This document shows, piece by piece, positions 34,508 to 46,018 of a DNA stretch of 64,000 bases. Under the pieces are notes generated by a model. The model did not search any database, had not been told where the DNA came from, and worked only from the letters and a program-made list of their open reading frames with translations. Origin of the DNA: Elmis aenea (lineage: Eukaryota; Arthropoda; Insecta; Coleoptera; Elmidae); the NCBI GenBank assembly GCA_947652605.1, contig OX393577.1:21269466-21333465 (forward strand). The letters run 5' to 3'. Every line of letters begins with the position of its first letter. The first letter of the stretch is position 1. The translations under genes were made by a program, and so were the position numbers.

Positions 34508-35154
34508 ACTTTACCCAGTAGCGCAGCGAGGGGGTATGGGGGGGGGGTACGGTCCACCCCGGGTGGTACTTTTTTGGGGCGGCACTTTTAGTCTACCCAA
34601 ATGGGGTAAAAGTGAAATTCTCGGGGGTAATGAAGGATCAGTAGATATAATAATCAGTACCGGCACTAGCGCTATTAAATTAATAAAAGTTCATTTAAAA
34701 AAAAAAATAATTCTTATCGAAGTCAGATGATAAAACGGGCTAGTCGACCTGGCTACACTGAAAACCCGCCCCCTTGTAACGACAAAAATACGTACATAAT
34801 AAAATTTATGATAGGGTACTAACTATTCCATAAAATTATGAAACATTTCATTTATTTTGGGCATTAAATTCCATGCAGTTTTAAACTCTACTGTAAAAGG
34901 GATATTTTACTTCCATTCTATTTCAAACATTTGGTTTGAGGTATACATCCTTTTTTATATTAACCAATCGTTGCATAATTTTGGTCAAATTATTTCTGTA
35001 AATGGAGATGTACAAAAGTTTCGAACAGTGGTAAGACAACTTTCAAATCATAGGGCACCAGTAACAGACTGGCGATTTTTCATTACTTGTAGGTGATTAC
35101 TAGGGGTGGGCGACATCCAAATTTCGATATCGATATAGAAATTATATCGATATA

Positions 35155-36678
35155 CAGGGTGGTGCTTTTTTCGATGCTCACCATTGCTATCTTGGAAACG
35201 GTAAGAGATACAAGGTCGGTTAAATTAGAGAAAAGTTGCACATTTTTATGGCGACTAAGAATCTGAAAAGAAATCCTGGATATTTTGATTCGTTTTTAAT
35301 TTATTACAAAAAAACTGAAAAACGTGATTTTAGAAAAATATTATTATTTTCCCTACCATTGACGCTATTTCATTTAAACTTGGTTACTTTATGTTTTTGA
35401 CCGTCCTGGGTTTGATGACCTCAATAGAAATTTTGTAAGCCTTCTTGATTTTAAGTTGCGATAGTCAACTTTTTTATTTCGTATGCCCGCCATATTGGAT
35501 TTTTTCACCATCAGACAGACAAAAAAATTAGCTTTTCAGATTGGTAACCAACATACCTTTTTTCTTTCAAAAAACTTGTTAAAATTTTAAAATTTGTGTA
35601 AATAATTCATAAAATCGAGAATGCTCTGAAAAACAATTGAAACTATGATATAAATAAAAGCTACAGAATATTTTATTGGTGTAATGATAAACAAAATTAA
35701 GATTGTTGGAAACATATTTAGAAGATATGTTAGGCGAACTGCCATTATTAACAATTCAAAATCTTCAGTAGTTTCAGCAAGAAGGAGCTGGTCCTCACAA
35801 CGCCCACATTGTAAAAGGATATTAATTTAGATATACGCTTTCAAAATTAATGACTTGGTACGTTTGGTCCTGTTCATTGGCCTCCGCGATCGCCATGTTT
35901 AACTTAACGCCTATGGATTACTTTTACATTGATGTTGTTTATGCAACCCTAACAGAAAATATTGAACTTTTTCGCCATAAAATCAAAAATGCTTTCAATT
36001 CTATTTCGAGACAAACTATCCCAAAGGCAGTGCACGAAATGAATTTAAGGACTAACCACTAACTACATTATACATAACGGCGTGCACTTTAAACAATTTA
36101 AATAATTATTTATCTGGTGTTTTATATTTATTGTCATTCGTTATTTTATTAGACCTATATAATGTTACGTCACTTTTATTTATATCATAGTTTCAATTGT
36201 TTTTCAGAGCATTCTCGATTTCATGAATTATTTACACAAATTTTAAAATTTCGACAAGTTTTTTGAAATAAAAAAGGTATGTTGGTTACCAATCTAAAAA
36301 GCTAATTTTTTTGTCTGTCTGATGGTGAAAAAATCCAATATGGCGGCCATAAGAAATAAAAAAGTTGACTATCGCAACTTGAAATCTAGAAGGCTTAGAA
36401 AATTTCTGTTGACGTCATCAAACCCAGGACGGTCAAAAACATAAAGTTACCAAGTTTAAATGAAATAGCATCAATGGTAGGGAAGATAATAATATTTTTC
36501 TAAAATCACATTTTTCAGTTTTTTTGTAATAAATCAAAAACGAATCAAAATATCCAGGATTTCTTTTCAGATTCTCAATGGCCATAAAAATGTGCAACTT
36601 TTCTCTAATTTAACCGACCTTGTATCTGTTACCGTTTCCAAGATAGCAATGGTGAGCATCGAAAAAAGCACCACCCTG
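35155..36678 (+). mobile_element. Mariner-type foldback with transposase remnant, nested
   Basis: The left end is CAGGGTGGTGCTTTTTTCGA and the right end its inverse, with TA outside both (35153-35154 and 36679-36680). The arms of about 500 bp each pair closely: GATGCTCACCATTGCTATCT, TTGCACATTTTTATGG, TCCTGGATATTTTGATTCG and AACCCAGGACGGTCAAAA-type words. The unpaired centre encodes the C-terminal part of a transposase (35715-36062). Confidence 0.93.
35715..36062 (+). pseudogene. Mariner-type transposase C-terminal remnant
   Basis: The reading frames give YLEDMLGELPLL, a stop, then FQQEGAGPHNAHIVKGY. Here the usual QQDGAGPHN motif has Asp changed to Glu, which would remove the second catalytic acid. 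After a disrupted stretch come LTPMDYF, VVYATLTENIELFRHKIKN and AFNSISRQTIPKAVHEMNLR. LTPMDYF...VYAT.PENIE.LR..I is the insect mariner-type C-terminus around catalytic acid 3 (D of MDYF). Stops, a shift and the D-to-E change make it inactive. Confidence 0.87.
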
Positions 36679-37345
36679 TATATCGATATATCGAAATGTC
36701 GATATGTCGATATGTCGATATATCGATATGTCGATTGTCAAAATTATATCGATATTTATTGATATATCGCCCACCCCTAGTGATTACAGTTATTGTTGGG
36801 AGGTTTTTAAGTACGTGATAAAAAATTGGTCGTACGCGACTTTCTTATAATTTTGATAAATATATTATGTATGTCTTCCTTCACCTAAATGGAAACTATC
36901 AGTGATAGTTTTTACCCTTATTAAAAATAATTTCGTGGGGGCGACCCGATTTTTAAAAAAATCAAAATCGCCTGCGGCGCATTTTATCTCTCCCTCCACT
37001 TTTTGTGTTGATCTTTGCTTGCTTTAAAAAAAAAAATTGAGGGCCGGCAAATTCAAGGACCGCTTCGGGCGGCACAAACTTTAGCTACGCCACTGACTTT
37101 ACTTTTAAAAGTATAATAAACATTTTATTTTTAAATTACGCAAATTTTTGTCGCTGTAAGAATATTGAAATAGAATTACAAAAATTTATACACAAGCAAT
37201 TTCAAATAAAAGAAATTTAAAACTTTTCCGTACATTTAAAATTGTTTTAATATTATCAATATTGAGAATTGCTTAATAATCAATTATTATAATTAAATAT
37301 TTAGATACGAAGATAAAAATCAATATATTTACTTGCATTTCAAAC

Positions 37346-38555
37346 CAGGGACTAAAAACGAAAAAAATTCCGTTCTTTTCTGTTCGGAACGAAAACGAAA
37401 TATATCGTTTTCGTTCTTTTCGTTCTAACCGAAAAAATTCCTTTTTCGTTTTCGTGAACCGAAATAATAACGGTTAAAACCGGTTTTACAATATTTTTTT
37501 GTCGTCAAAAAATCGAGGACTTTAATTTTTTTTTTCTAGTCACCAAAAACCTCTATAAATACTATAACAATATTTGCGTCTCAACTCTCAACTAAAATAT
37601 AAACGATGACGATGGGGTTTATGTTCACGGACAGCATATTTTAGACTGGCGAACCGTCGCCATATTAAATTTAGCAAATCGTTAAACACATTAACATTTA
37701 ATCATTTTATTAAGTTTAACACCCGTAAGGTGCAAAAACACAACGTGATTAGGTTAAATTAGACACACGATCTTTATCTAAAAATATAAAAATATAGCAA
37801 GTGCTGATTTAAATTTGTTTTAGTACTACAAATCTATGCATTTGAATTAAATAAGATCCTGCTATAATTATTTAAAAAGACAAAAGAATGAATTCAAGTG
37901 GATAATTTACTAAATGTTATAAATAAAAAAGATATTAAAAAAAAACTTATATTAACTTGAAAGATAGGTACTTTAACTTTATAGTTTGTACATACCATAC
38001 AATATACATTTTCACATTCCGTTCAATCTTACTAGCAACACATCTTCCAAATAATCTTCTTTTACATTAGTCGTTTTCGAAGTAAGAATAAATTTTACTA
38101 TTATTATGTCTAAGTGCAAATAAAATATTCACATTGATAATATATATCCAATCAAGTGTATATTCTATATTGATGATCTAAAAAAGCAAATTAGAAATAG
38201 AGAATATCTGTATCGTTAATTGTGTTACACGAAATTGCAAGTATAAACAATAAAGTTGTTAATACATATTCATGTAAATAGGTATATGGAGAAAAGTGAA
38301 GCTCACTTATTTCAAGTGAGATTTTTTACTGCCTCGTGGAGTCTCCCGAGCACAGAAGGTAAATTCGCGTTTGTGTTTAACAAATAAAATTTAAATAGCG
38401 ACATAACCGGTTAAAACCGGTTTTGAAAAATATTTATTTCGTTTTCGTTCTTGAACGAAAAATAATAATTTCGTTTTCGGTTTCGTTTTCGTTCTTAAAA
38501 AAAAATCGGTTAATTTCGTTTAACGTTTTTGTTTTCGTTCCGTTATCAGTCCCTG
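37346..38555. mobile_element. hAT-type element with CGTTTTCGTT subterminal repeats
   Basis: It begins CAGGGACTAAAAACGAAAAA and ends TTATCAGTCCCTG. A perfect 8-bp duplication TTTCAAAC flanks it (37338-37345 and 38556-38563). Both ends are built of TTTTCGTTC/GAACGAAAACG words plus AACCGGTTTT blocks facing each other (GGTTAAAACCGGTTTTACAA left, CCGGTTAAAACCGGTTTTGA right). The 0.9-kb interior holds no recognised gene. Confidence 0.92.
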
Positions 38556-38563
38556 TTTCAAAC

Positions 38564-41500
38564 AGCCATTTGCCAAAGTTTTAAAACAAAACAAAATACA
38601 TTTTTAATATAATACGCTCACCAAGAAACATTTAATTAAAGTTGATGCCTAATAATATTTTACATTTGCCTTTACAAACCAAAATGTAGCTGCCAGGTGT
38701 ATACTTTTTAATAAAACGTACTTAAAGTATAAATGTAAAATATAATTTAGCAAAACAAGCCAGTTGTACAAGTTGTAATCAACGAAATTGCATTTTACAT
38801 GTAGGTACGTGTATTTCATTTATGTAATGTTTACAATTAAACAAATATTTTTCGATGCGGTAGGCTTAAAATTAATTGACGTACATTTAAATTTTAGCCT
38901 CATTGCTCCAAACTGCATAATGGACTTTCATAATGAGTTTTCGTAATGGATTTATAACCAAAATACTTCTAGTTTTTACAAGTTTAATTAACTAAAAAAC
39001 CTTTTTGGTAAATCTACGTTGATGGGAAATTTTGTGGATTTGTTGCCAATTTCCCTAAGTCCCCTTCATATTCGTTCGGAAAGTATTTGGATTGTAGAAA
39101 CTTCAGTAATTCCGTTAAACTTTTTCATTTCATTAGTGCAGGAGTATAGTAACTTTGGCTGTAATATACCTGCTCCGAGTCGTAACAGGCTAAACAGACC
39201 CTGACCCTGTAAAGACTAACAGAGAAACTTTAAAATATGTTCTGGAAATGAATAAGTTACAAATTCAGTTATATTTTAGTCAATATAAAGATTTTGTTTG
39301 TTTTAGAATTGCAATAGACTTTCTTAAAACGTAAAAGACACCTTGAGCAATGCTTTTTCGCCTTTAGTTTGTTGAAAAACGGCCTAAAACAATTTTTACA
39401 GCTCTTCAATTTTTATTTTTTTAAGATTCAAGTTGGCAAATTTTATTTAGTTAACTGTTTACCAATATACATTTTACTTCATTCATTTTTACATGATTAT
39501 TTTGGATGAAAACTAGGTTTGGTTTTTATAAGTCATACCTAATTAAAATAACTTTCGTCTTAAAATACACTCCCAATTATCTCTTCAAGTATCAGTTGCT
39601 CTTATTAGTTATTCTGATAGTATCCGTTTTCGTATTTTTCGACGCTCTGGCACCTTTAATCGTTGCGTGTCTGAAATACATTAGATGCTGTTTTAGCCCA
39701 TCGTATCGTCTTCGATCGTTATAATTTTGTTTCTAATTCCACTACGTAACTTCAGGTTATTTTGCCATAATCTAGTTTTATCGGAAGTGCGAACGAAGCA
39801 CTAATACGAAGGTGGTATGTTCCGGGTGAGAGGACTATAGAAAACTAAAACAGCAAAATACAACACTAAGAGAATGAGGAAGTTACACAAAATTAAATTT
39901 AGACAACGAATTACTTTGAAATCAAGTTAAATCAAATAAACGATTTTGCAAGCACAAAAGCTAGAAAAGTCGAGTTTTAATATCATATATTTAATTGTGG
40001 TGCATGTTATTATATTTTGAGTTTTGTATTGTTTTAAATAATGAAGTTAAAATTATGAAACGTAGTATTGAATAAAAATATATAAAACAAAAATTATTTT
40101 TCTTCGTTGTTAGCTTCCAATCAAATGTAAAACAAGATATAACAATAAGAGGGGAGGTGGCGGCTCTTTATTGATTTTTGCCCATGGGCCCAAAACTAAT
40201 ACATGAAGTGGTTTATGCACATGCTTCAACCACTAGCTGGTAAATTCTCATTTAATTAAATTACCGTATCTGACTTATAATGGTGGCAATTACTCGAAAA
40301 AATCTTTGCGACGAAGAAGAAAAACCAACACGTTTTAGTTAATAAAAGAAATACATATTTAAGCAGCTTAAGTGGGTGCATTTATTACCTACCAGAGCAG
40401 CTATATAATCTATTAAAAGTCCAATCAGTAATGTAATAATAAATACAGCACTAGCAAAGCGGTATATTTAGAACTAACACAGCCAGGTTGATTTAAAATC
40501 CTGAACATTTTAATTTGCATCACGGTTCTATTAACGACTTGACACTTAAAAGATCACACAAGCTTGTTTATAGCATGTACAACCCAATTACGACTTATTG
40601 TATACACACAGACAAATTTAGTGATCGTTGAAGCAGTTACGGTGAGTTTAAGAATGAGCATAAAATTTTAAGTCCTCGATCCATAAATGTCGTTTGTGGT
40701 AATTTTTAATGCTTAAAAGTTGTTAATCAGCTTATGACATTACTGGGACGAAAAAGTAGGCTACTGAATTCTCTAGATTAATTTTCTGCCTTCTGCACGA
40801 TTGGATTAAGGTACAATACTAACATTTTAAGCGATCTTTGTTCAAGTGCTGTATCAAAATGACAGTAAAGATACACAAAGACGCAATTTTATCACGATGA
40901 GAAATAGTTTTGTTATACAAAATTACATTTAACAAGTATATATATACCATCGAGGACCTTTTTCAGCATTTCTTTTTACAGGAAAAAGTCAATTTTCAGC
41001 AAGAAAAGTATCACACTTCAGTCCCCAAAACAAAATTTTAGTTTTAAGTAGACACTTTTTTCAACTGGAGAATTATTATCATCAAACAAGGAATTTTTTT
41101 AATCCGGGAAAATAAATTTTAATCAAAAAACGACATGTGTTACCAGATGAAAGATTGTAATCACAGGCAGAGCTTTTTAACACAGGAAAAACCATTCTTA
41201 TCATAGATTATTTATCGCAGCTATACACATCCTTATCTGGAAACAAGAAAAATATTTCATATTAACATATTATACATAATAAAATAGACATTTAGTGACA
41301 GGATGAATGAAGCATTTTTATCAATAGATGAGATATGTTTATCACAGAAATTAGCATTTGTTTCATACTTATAGGATTACTTACTTACTAGAGATAAGGG
41401 TATTAGTATTATTTAAAAAAGCATACATCACAGAATTAGGTATTTTTATCAAAACAAAATATATTTTTACTACAAAAGTAGACGTTTTTTACACAGAAAG

Positions 41501-43645
41501 GACCATTCTTTCATTGGGAAAGCTATACTCGCAAAATTTTATTATATTTGCAACAAAATTTGCAGAATTATTTGATGTAATAATGGCATTGATGTTAGTT
41601 GACTCAATATCACAAAAAATACGAAACCGCACTATACAATAAGAATGAAATTATACAAAAAGAGTTCGGTGATATTTGAAATATAGGTCGGGACACAATG
41701 AACGAGATCAAGCGATAAAGGATAATCGAACCTCTTTGATGAAAGATATTTAAGGACTTAGCAAAAAGTATCACAACGACAAAGACCATCTATGCCACAT
41801 TTAAAAATAGTTTTTGGTTCAATAAGTGTGGTTCTAATTAATGTAATACAGCAAGTCTGTGTCTAATTTCTTCTTATTTGTCCTGCTTTATGACTTCCTC
41901 TTCAATAAACTTCAAATATTTGACCGTTTGGCAGAGAATAAGACATTAAAATAAATGAGTAATTCATTTGTACTAAAGTTTTGTAGTGTATCCAAGTAAA
42001 ACTTATTTTTTTAACTAGAAATTGTCTCATCGCATCTCATCTGATTTTTTGATCTTGATGTAAACATGTTTTGCTATCTAGTTAGTAATTATCTTCGACA
42101 TTTTATTAAAATTATCGGATAAGTCTACGCATGACGTGTTGTATCTTTTAATAAAACTCTGTCGTTATAGTTAAAACACGATTTTAAAAGAATATTTCAT
42201 TTCTGTATTGAATTAAGACAATGTAAATGAGATAAATTATCGCGCCCACTACCAAATTACCTATATCACGATTGCCCAGACCTAGATAATTCGAAAGATT
42301 TAATTAATAGCAGTGATGATAAGCAATTTAATAAAAAATCACGTATTTTATTGATATTATAAAACATCACTGCAATAATTAAAAGAATTATTAAACGGTT
42401 CTTTATATTTAAGAGTCAAGTAAATGTGTTCAACTTATCGGGCCTTTAAGACCCATTCCGTATTGTGTTATTGTGTAGAACTGGATCTAAAGAACACTCA
42501 TGAATATTTGCACATATTTCATGTTAGCTTAAACTATTGTTACTATAATAATAGCAACAGCAAAGGCCGTATAAATTACTGATGTACGACCCCACTTTTA
42601 TTTAGAATTTTCCATGCTAGAGTTTAATACAATGTATTGTCCACGGTATTATTATACTTCAGGAGCAGCACTTATTGAAGAACAACAGATTTCCTTTGTG
42701 GAACATAAAGGACACAAGCATTTTACAGAATGAATGAGACGATGCTTCACCAAAGAATATCTTTGAAATAAACGAAGGCAATTTTAATACTTTATGGAAT
42801 ATTAAAAGCGTCACTCAACACGATTAAATCTGAGTATTGAATGAAACTAGAGCTAACAATAGAAAATCGATATTCAAGTTTCTCAAAATAAGACAGAACT
42901 GATGAACAAGGTTAGCGTAAAATGCCTAATACAATAACTACACTGCTCGGTTCTTGCTACAAAAGTCTAAGAGTTGGTGTGGATTTATTTTCTGAAAACG
43001 TACTCTTACCACGGAAGTACTGCAATAACAGAACTTTACTTTTGAACATAATCTCAAAATAAATCATAGGTTGGCGTCGCAAACACATAATATTGTTCCT
43101 GTGAGTCAAAACTTTCTAGGAAATCATTTACACACAACAAAAGTTCGAAATATATTGCAACTTTAACGGCATCCTTAAAAATTATGCACAATTTAAAAAA
43201 AAAAGCATAGCTCTCTTTTATAAAGAATTAGATTCACAGCATATTATTAAGAAAAAATTAAATCTGTAATATTAGGTTGTCACAGGTCTTATCAGTAGAG
43301 AAGGGGTTATATAAAATTAAAAATGTTATTTTTATTTTAATAATCTTGTATTTAATATCCATCTTTTTATATGACACTTGTCCAATCGTTCTGCCAATTG
43401 TTAAACTCCATTTTTGTTTTTTGGATTAGTAAAAGTTCATTGTTATAGTAACAAAAATTTTATGTATTTTTATCGCACTGAATCAGACCCAAGTTTAATA
43501 TAATAATGAAAACCATACAAATAATACACAATTTAATAAAAAAAATGGTCTTATAGGTTGATTATTCGTTTTAAATACTAAGGCTTTTTTATTAAAATAT
43601 ATCAGGCATTGCTTGCTAAAACTTACGTTTTTACACAAGTAGTTT
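38564..43645. other. 5-kb stretch without recognisable elements
   Basis: No LINE motif, terminal repeat with target duplication, exon with splice signals or RNA gene was found. A loose recurrence of CACAGRAA/TTTTTATCA-type words is visible at 40975-41620 (for example AACACAGGAAAAACCATTCT and TACACAGAAAGGACCATTCT). About 60 bp at 39350-39415 (AAAACGGCCTAAAACAATTT, CAGCTCTT) resembles 61290-61340. Open frames at 39019, 39506 and 41358 have no motif. Confidence 0.5.
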
Positions 43646-43647
43646 TA

Positions 43648-44009
43648 TAGTTCATTTCAAGATATTATGCGGATTTCGGGTTTTATGGCTAATTAACTGT
43701 TATCAGCTTAGGGAGGGTACTTCTTAGAATTGACCTGTTCACACCTTCTGTTTACATCAACAAGGCAATAACCTCAGGACCGTATTTATAATAAATTACT
43801 TTATTGTAAATTATACAGATGTTAAGTACATTGTCAGAGGGAAACTCAAATAATACAAACAAGTTATTGTGGATAAAATATTCCTTGAATTCGGTTCTGT
43901 GCTACTAACACCGTGCCAATAATCAAGTCCTCATTAGTGTAGGAGGGGCTGTGCTTAAGCTTAATAAGCCATAAAACCCGAAATCCGCATAATATCTTGA
44001 AATGAACTA
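43648..44009. mobile_element. 362-bp TA-target MITE
   Basis: The left end TAGTTCATTTCAAGATATTA is matched by the inverted right end (TAATATCTTGAAATGAACTA). Pairing continues through TGCGGATTTCGGGTTTTATG for about 45 bp. TA lies outside both ends (43646-43647 and 44010-44011). No coding sequence. Confidence 0.85.
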
Positions 44010-44011
44010 TA

Positions 44012-44934
44012 CAAAATCATTATTAAATTTAACAAGTTATTTTAAGCTACACTTTGCAGTTGCTACACAATACACTTAATTTTTTAGTATAACAGAAATA
44101 TACACATTAAAAGTCTATAATTAAACATAATGTATTATCCTTCATTCTATAAAAAGTCGGTTGATACATTTACATAAAAAAACGACACTAAAAAAGTATA
44201 AATATTTTATCTACTATAAACACCGTTAATTGAATCTCTCATATTTATATCCAAATATAATTTATTTACATTAAAAATGCTGTTCAACTGAAATTAAACA
44301 CAGTGAAATTACTGCCAGTTAATCAGAGAAATTTAACTTCTATAAAACACCACTATGTACCACTTCAAAATATAAGTAAATGTAGTAATCAACCATCTTA
44401 AAGGTTAGGACTTGATTTTCAAAAAAACTAACCTAATTCGACTTATTTAAGAGAGACCTAAAACGAGTTAAAATGTGTCCTAAATAAATAAAATCTAGTG
44501 TAAATAAAGTGCATTTCCATTACAAAAACGTGACTTAAACTAAACTTTTCAAGTGTTAAATTACATAGTTACTCTATCTTATAACCTCAGCCGTTCCTAG
44601 TTTTAAATTACATTTGTTTTTCTTATTTTCTGTGATTACAACAAAATTAGTTTCCCAGCGTACAAGCGTACAACCGTCCTTATTTGTGTATCTTAACACA
44701 AAAAACAGTTTGTTTAAAGGCCTCTAGTCCTTTGCATTATTAAAAATGTAATTAAGTTTGTTTCTTTTATCCAAAGTAAAGAGATTTTTGTCTTTAAAAA
44801 AGCAAATAAATTACCCTCTTTTAAAAGTTTTATATAAACTAGTAAACGCATTTTTTTAGTTTATATCTGGATTTATATTCAATATTATTATATTCGCAAT
44901 TAAGAGTTTAGATAAAAGTAGTACAAATTATGTG
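44012..44934. other. AT-rich stretch, nothing recognised
   Basis: No coding motif or repeat pair was identified. Confidence 0.5.
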
Positions 44935-45190
44935 CGAACCCACAAGAGTAGTTCCCAGGAATTTAAAATAATAGCGGGAGTAAGACAAAGGCACACTTTA
45001 AGTCTACTGTTTTTTATAATACTAATGGATAAAATAATTAAGACGTGCAAACAAAATTTAAAAAAATGCCTATAAGAAAGGGAATAAAGTTAAGCCAATA
45101 TATTTAACAGAACTGGACTTTGCAGATGATGTGGTGCTATTAACTAAAAACGAAATGGACTTGCAACATAATTCACTACATAAATCTGTT
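44935..45190 (+). pseudogene. LINE RT fragment with FADD box
   Basis: One frame gives AGVRQRHTLSLLFFIILMDK and IIKTCKQNL (RT motif B region, normally GVRQGDxLS). After stops, another gives PIYLTELDFADDVVLLTKNE and MDLQHN, including the FADD catalytic box. It probably belongs with the LINE tail at 45650-45975, separated by a hAT end and unrelated AT-rich DNA. Highly decayed. Confidence 0.75.
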
Positions 45191-45199
45191 TAGTCAATA

Positions 45200-45621
45200 G
45201 CTCTCAAAATATCATCATGTTTTAAATAATTTTACATTGTCAAACATTTTTAAGCAATTGTGCTGAAGTATTTTTTTACTTATTCTACTTGAAAACTAAA
45301 TTTAAAAAACTTGTAGATATATTCTTTAATTTTTGATCAACATATGCAATTGATTTATTTATAATTTAAAAAATAAAAGTCTACCTCAATTTTTGTTTAA
45401 ATCTGTTATGATTTTATAACCTGCTTCGTACACCAACTGTTTTTTTTTAGTCTACTCTTATTTACAATAGGAATTCACCTGACTGACTCCTCAGCGATTT
45501 TTCTAGCATCTATTAAAAAAATTCAGTTTTTTTGTTTTTTTTTGTGAGTAAGGTTGGCGCCCCCGTATCTTGGTGCCCCTAGGCAATTGCCTAGATTTTC
45601 CTTATGGTAAAACCGGCCCTG
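45200..45621. mobile_element. AT-rich spacer ending in a hAT-like terminus
   Basis: The last 65 bases end AAAACCGGCCCTG and contain TGCCCCTAGGCAATTGCCTA. The inverse starts CAGGGCCGGTTTTACC, like many insect hAT ends. The opposite end and an 8-bp duplication were not found, so only a solo end is supported. It may be what separates the two LINE pieces on either side. Confidence 0.45.
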
Positions 45622-45649
45622 GGGCAAATACATTAAAAAGATACTATAA

Positions 45650-45975
45650 AAAACAGGAGATGAGATTTTTGAGAATAATAGAAGGATGTAGTCTAAATGA
45701 TAAAATTAGCAACGATAAAATAAGCTTAAGAGTGAAAGACAAAGACAAAATCAAAACAAACCAATCAAGATGTCTGGATCATCTCTATGCAATCCAGCTA
45801 GCAGGTTCATAAAAATGGGGTGAAAAACTAAGTTTGAGGGAAAAAGAAGTAGAGGAAATCCAAGAACAAAATGGAAAAACGAAGACAGATTTGACTCGAA
45901 GAAAAAGAAGTCAGTTTGAGAGATGTTCCACAACTAGCTGATGATAGACAAAGATGGAAAAACATAATAAAATAC
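45650..45975 (+). pseudogene. LINE C-terminal tail
   Basis: It reads QEMRFLRIIEGCSLNDKISN and, in shifted frames, the basic tail GKRSRGNPRTKWKNEDRFD followed by SLRDVPQLADDRQRWKNII. The EMRFLR..EG....DKIRNE start and the R..GNPR..W.......D....RW...I end are typical of the LINE C-terminus. It has frameshifts and a stop, and is probably the 3' part of the copy at 44935. Confidence 0.78.
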
Positions 45976-46018
45976 CTTGTTTCAGACATTCTTTGTTCAT
46001 TAACAAAGAACGAATATT

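Larger units (their letters stand above)
35101..36779. mobile_element. hAT MITE with ATCGATAT repeats, nested
   Basis: The ends are TAGGGGTGGGCGA and TCGCCCACCCCTA. A perfect 8-bp duplication GTGATTAC flanks it (35093-35100 and 36780-36787). Both ends carry iterated ATATCGATAT words, densest at 36680-36765 (six or more copies of TCGATATGTCGATATATCGA-like units). It is split near its left end by the foldback at 35155-36678; without that it would be about 155 bp. Confidence 0.92.
34516..37095. mobile_element. hAT-type element hosting two further elements
   Basis: It begins CAGTAGCGCAGCGAGG and ends TTTAGCTACGCCACTG. The flanking octamers ACTTTACC (34508-34515) and ACTTTACT (37096-37103) match at 7 of 8. 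It is inverted relative to its family member at 24079-24738, sharing CTACCCAAATGGGGTAAAAG and the CGCCTGCGGCGC block. Removing the nested element 35101-36779 and one copy of its duplication leaves about 0.9 kb. Confidence 0.88.

Noticed and set aside
45982..46018. Hairpin TTCTTTGTTCATTAACAAAGAACG just before the I-type LINE
   Set aside because: A short AT-rich inverted repeat with no further support as a terminator or insertion boundary.
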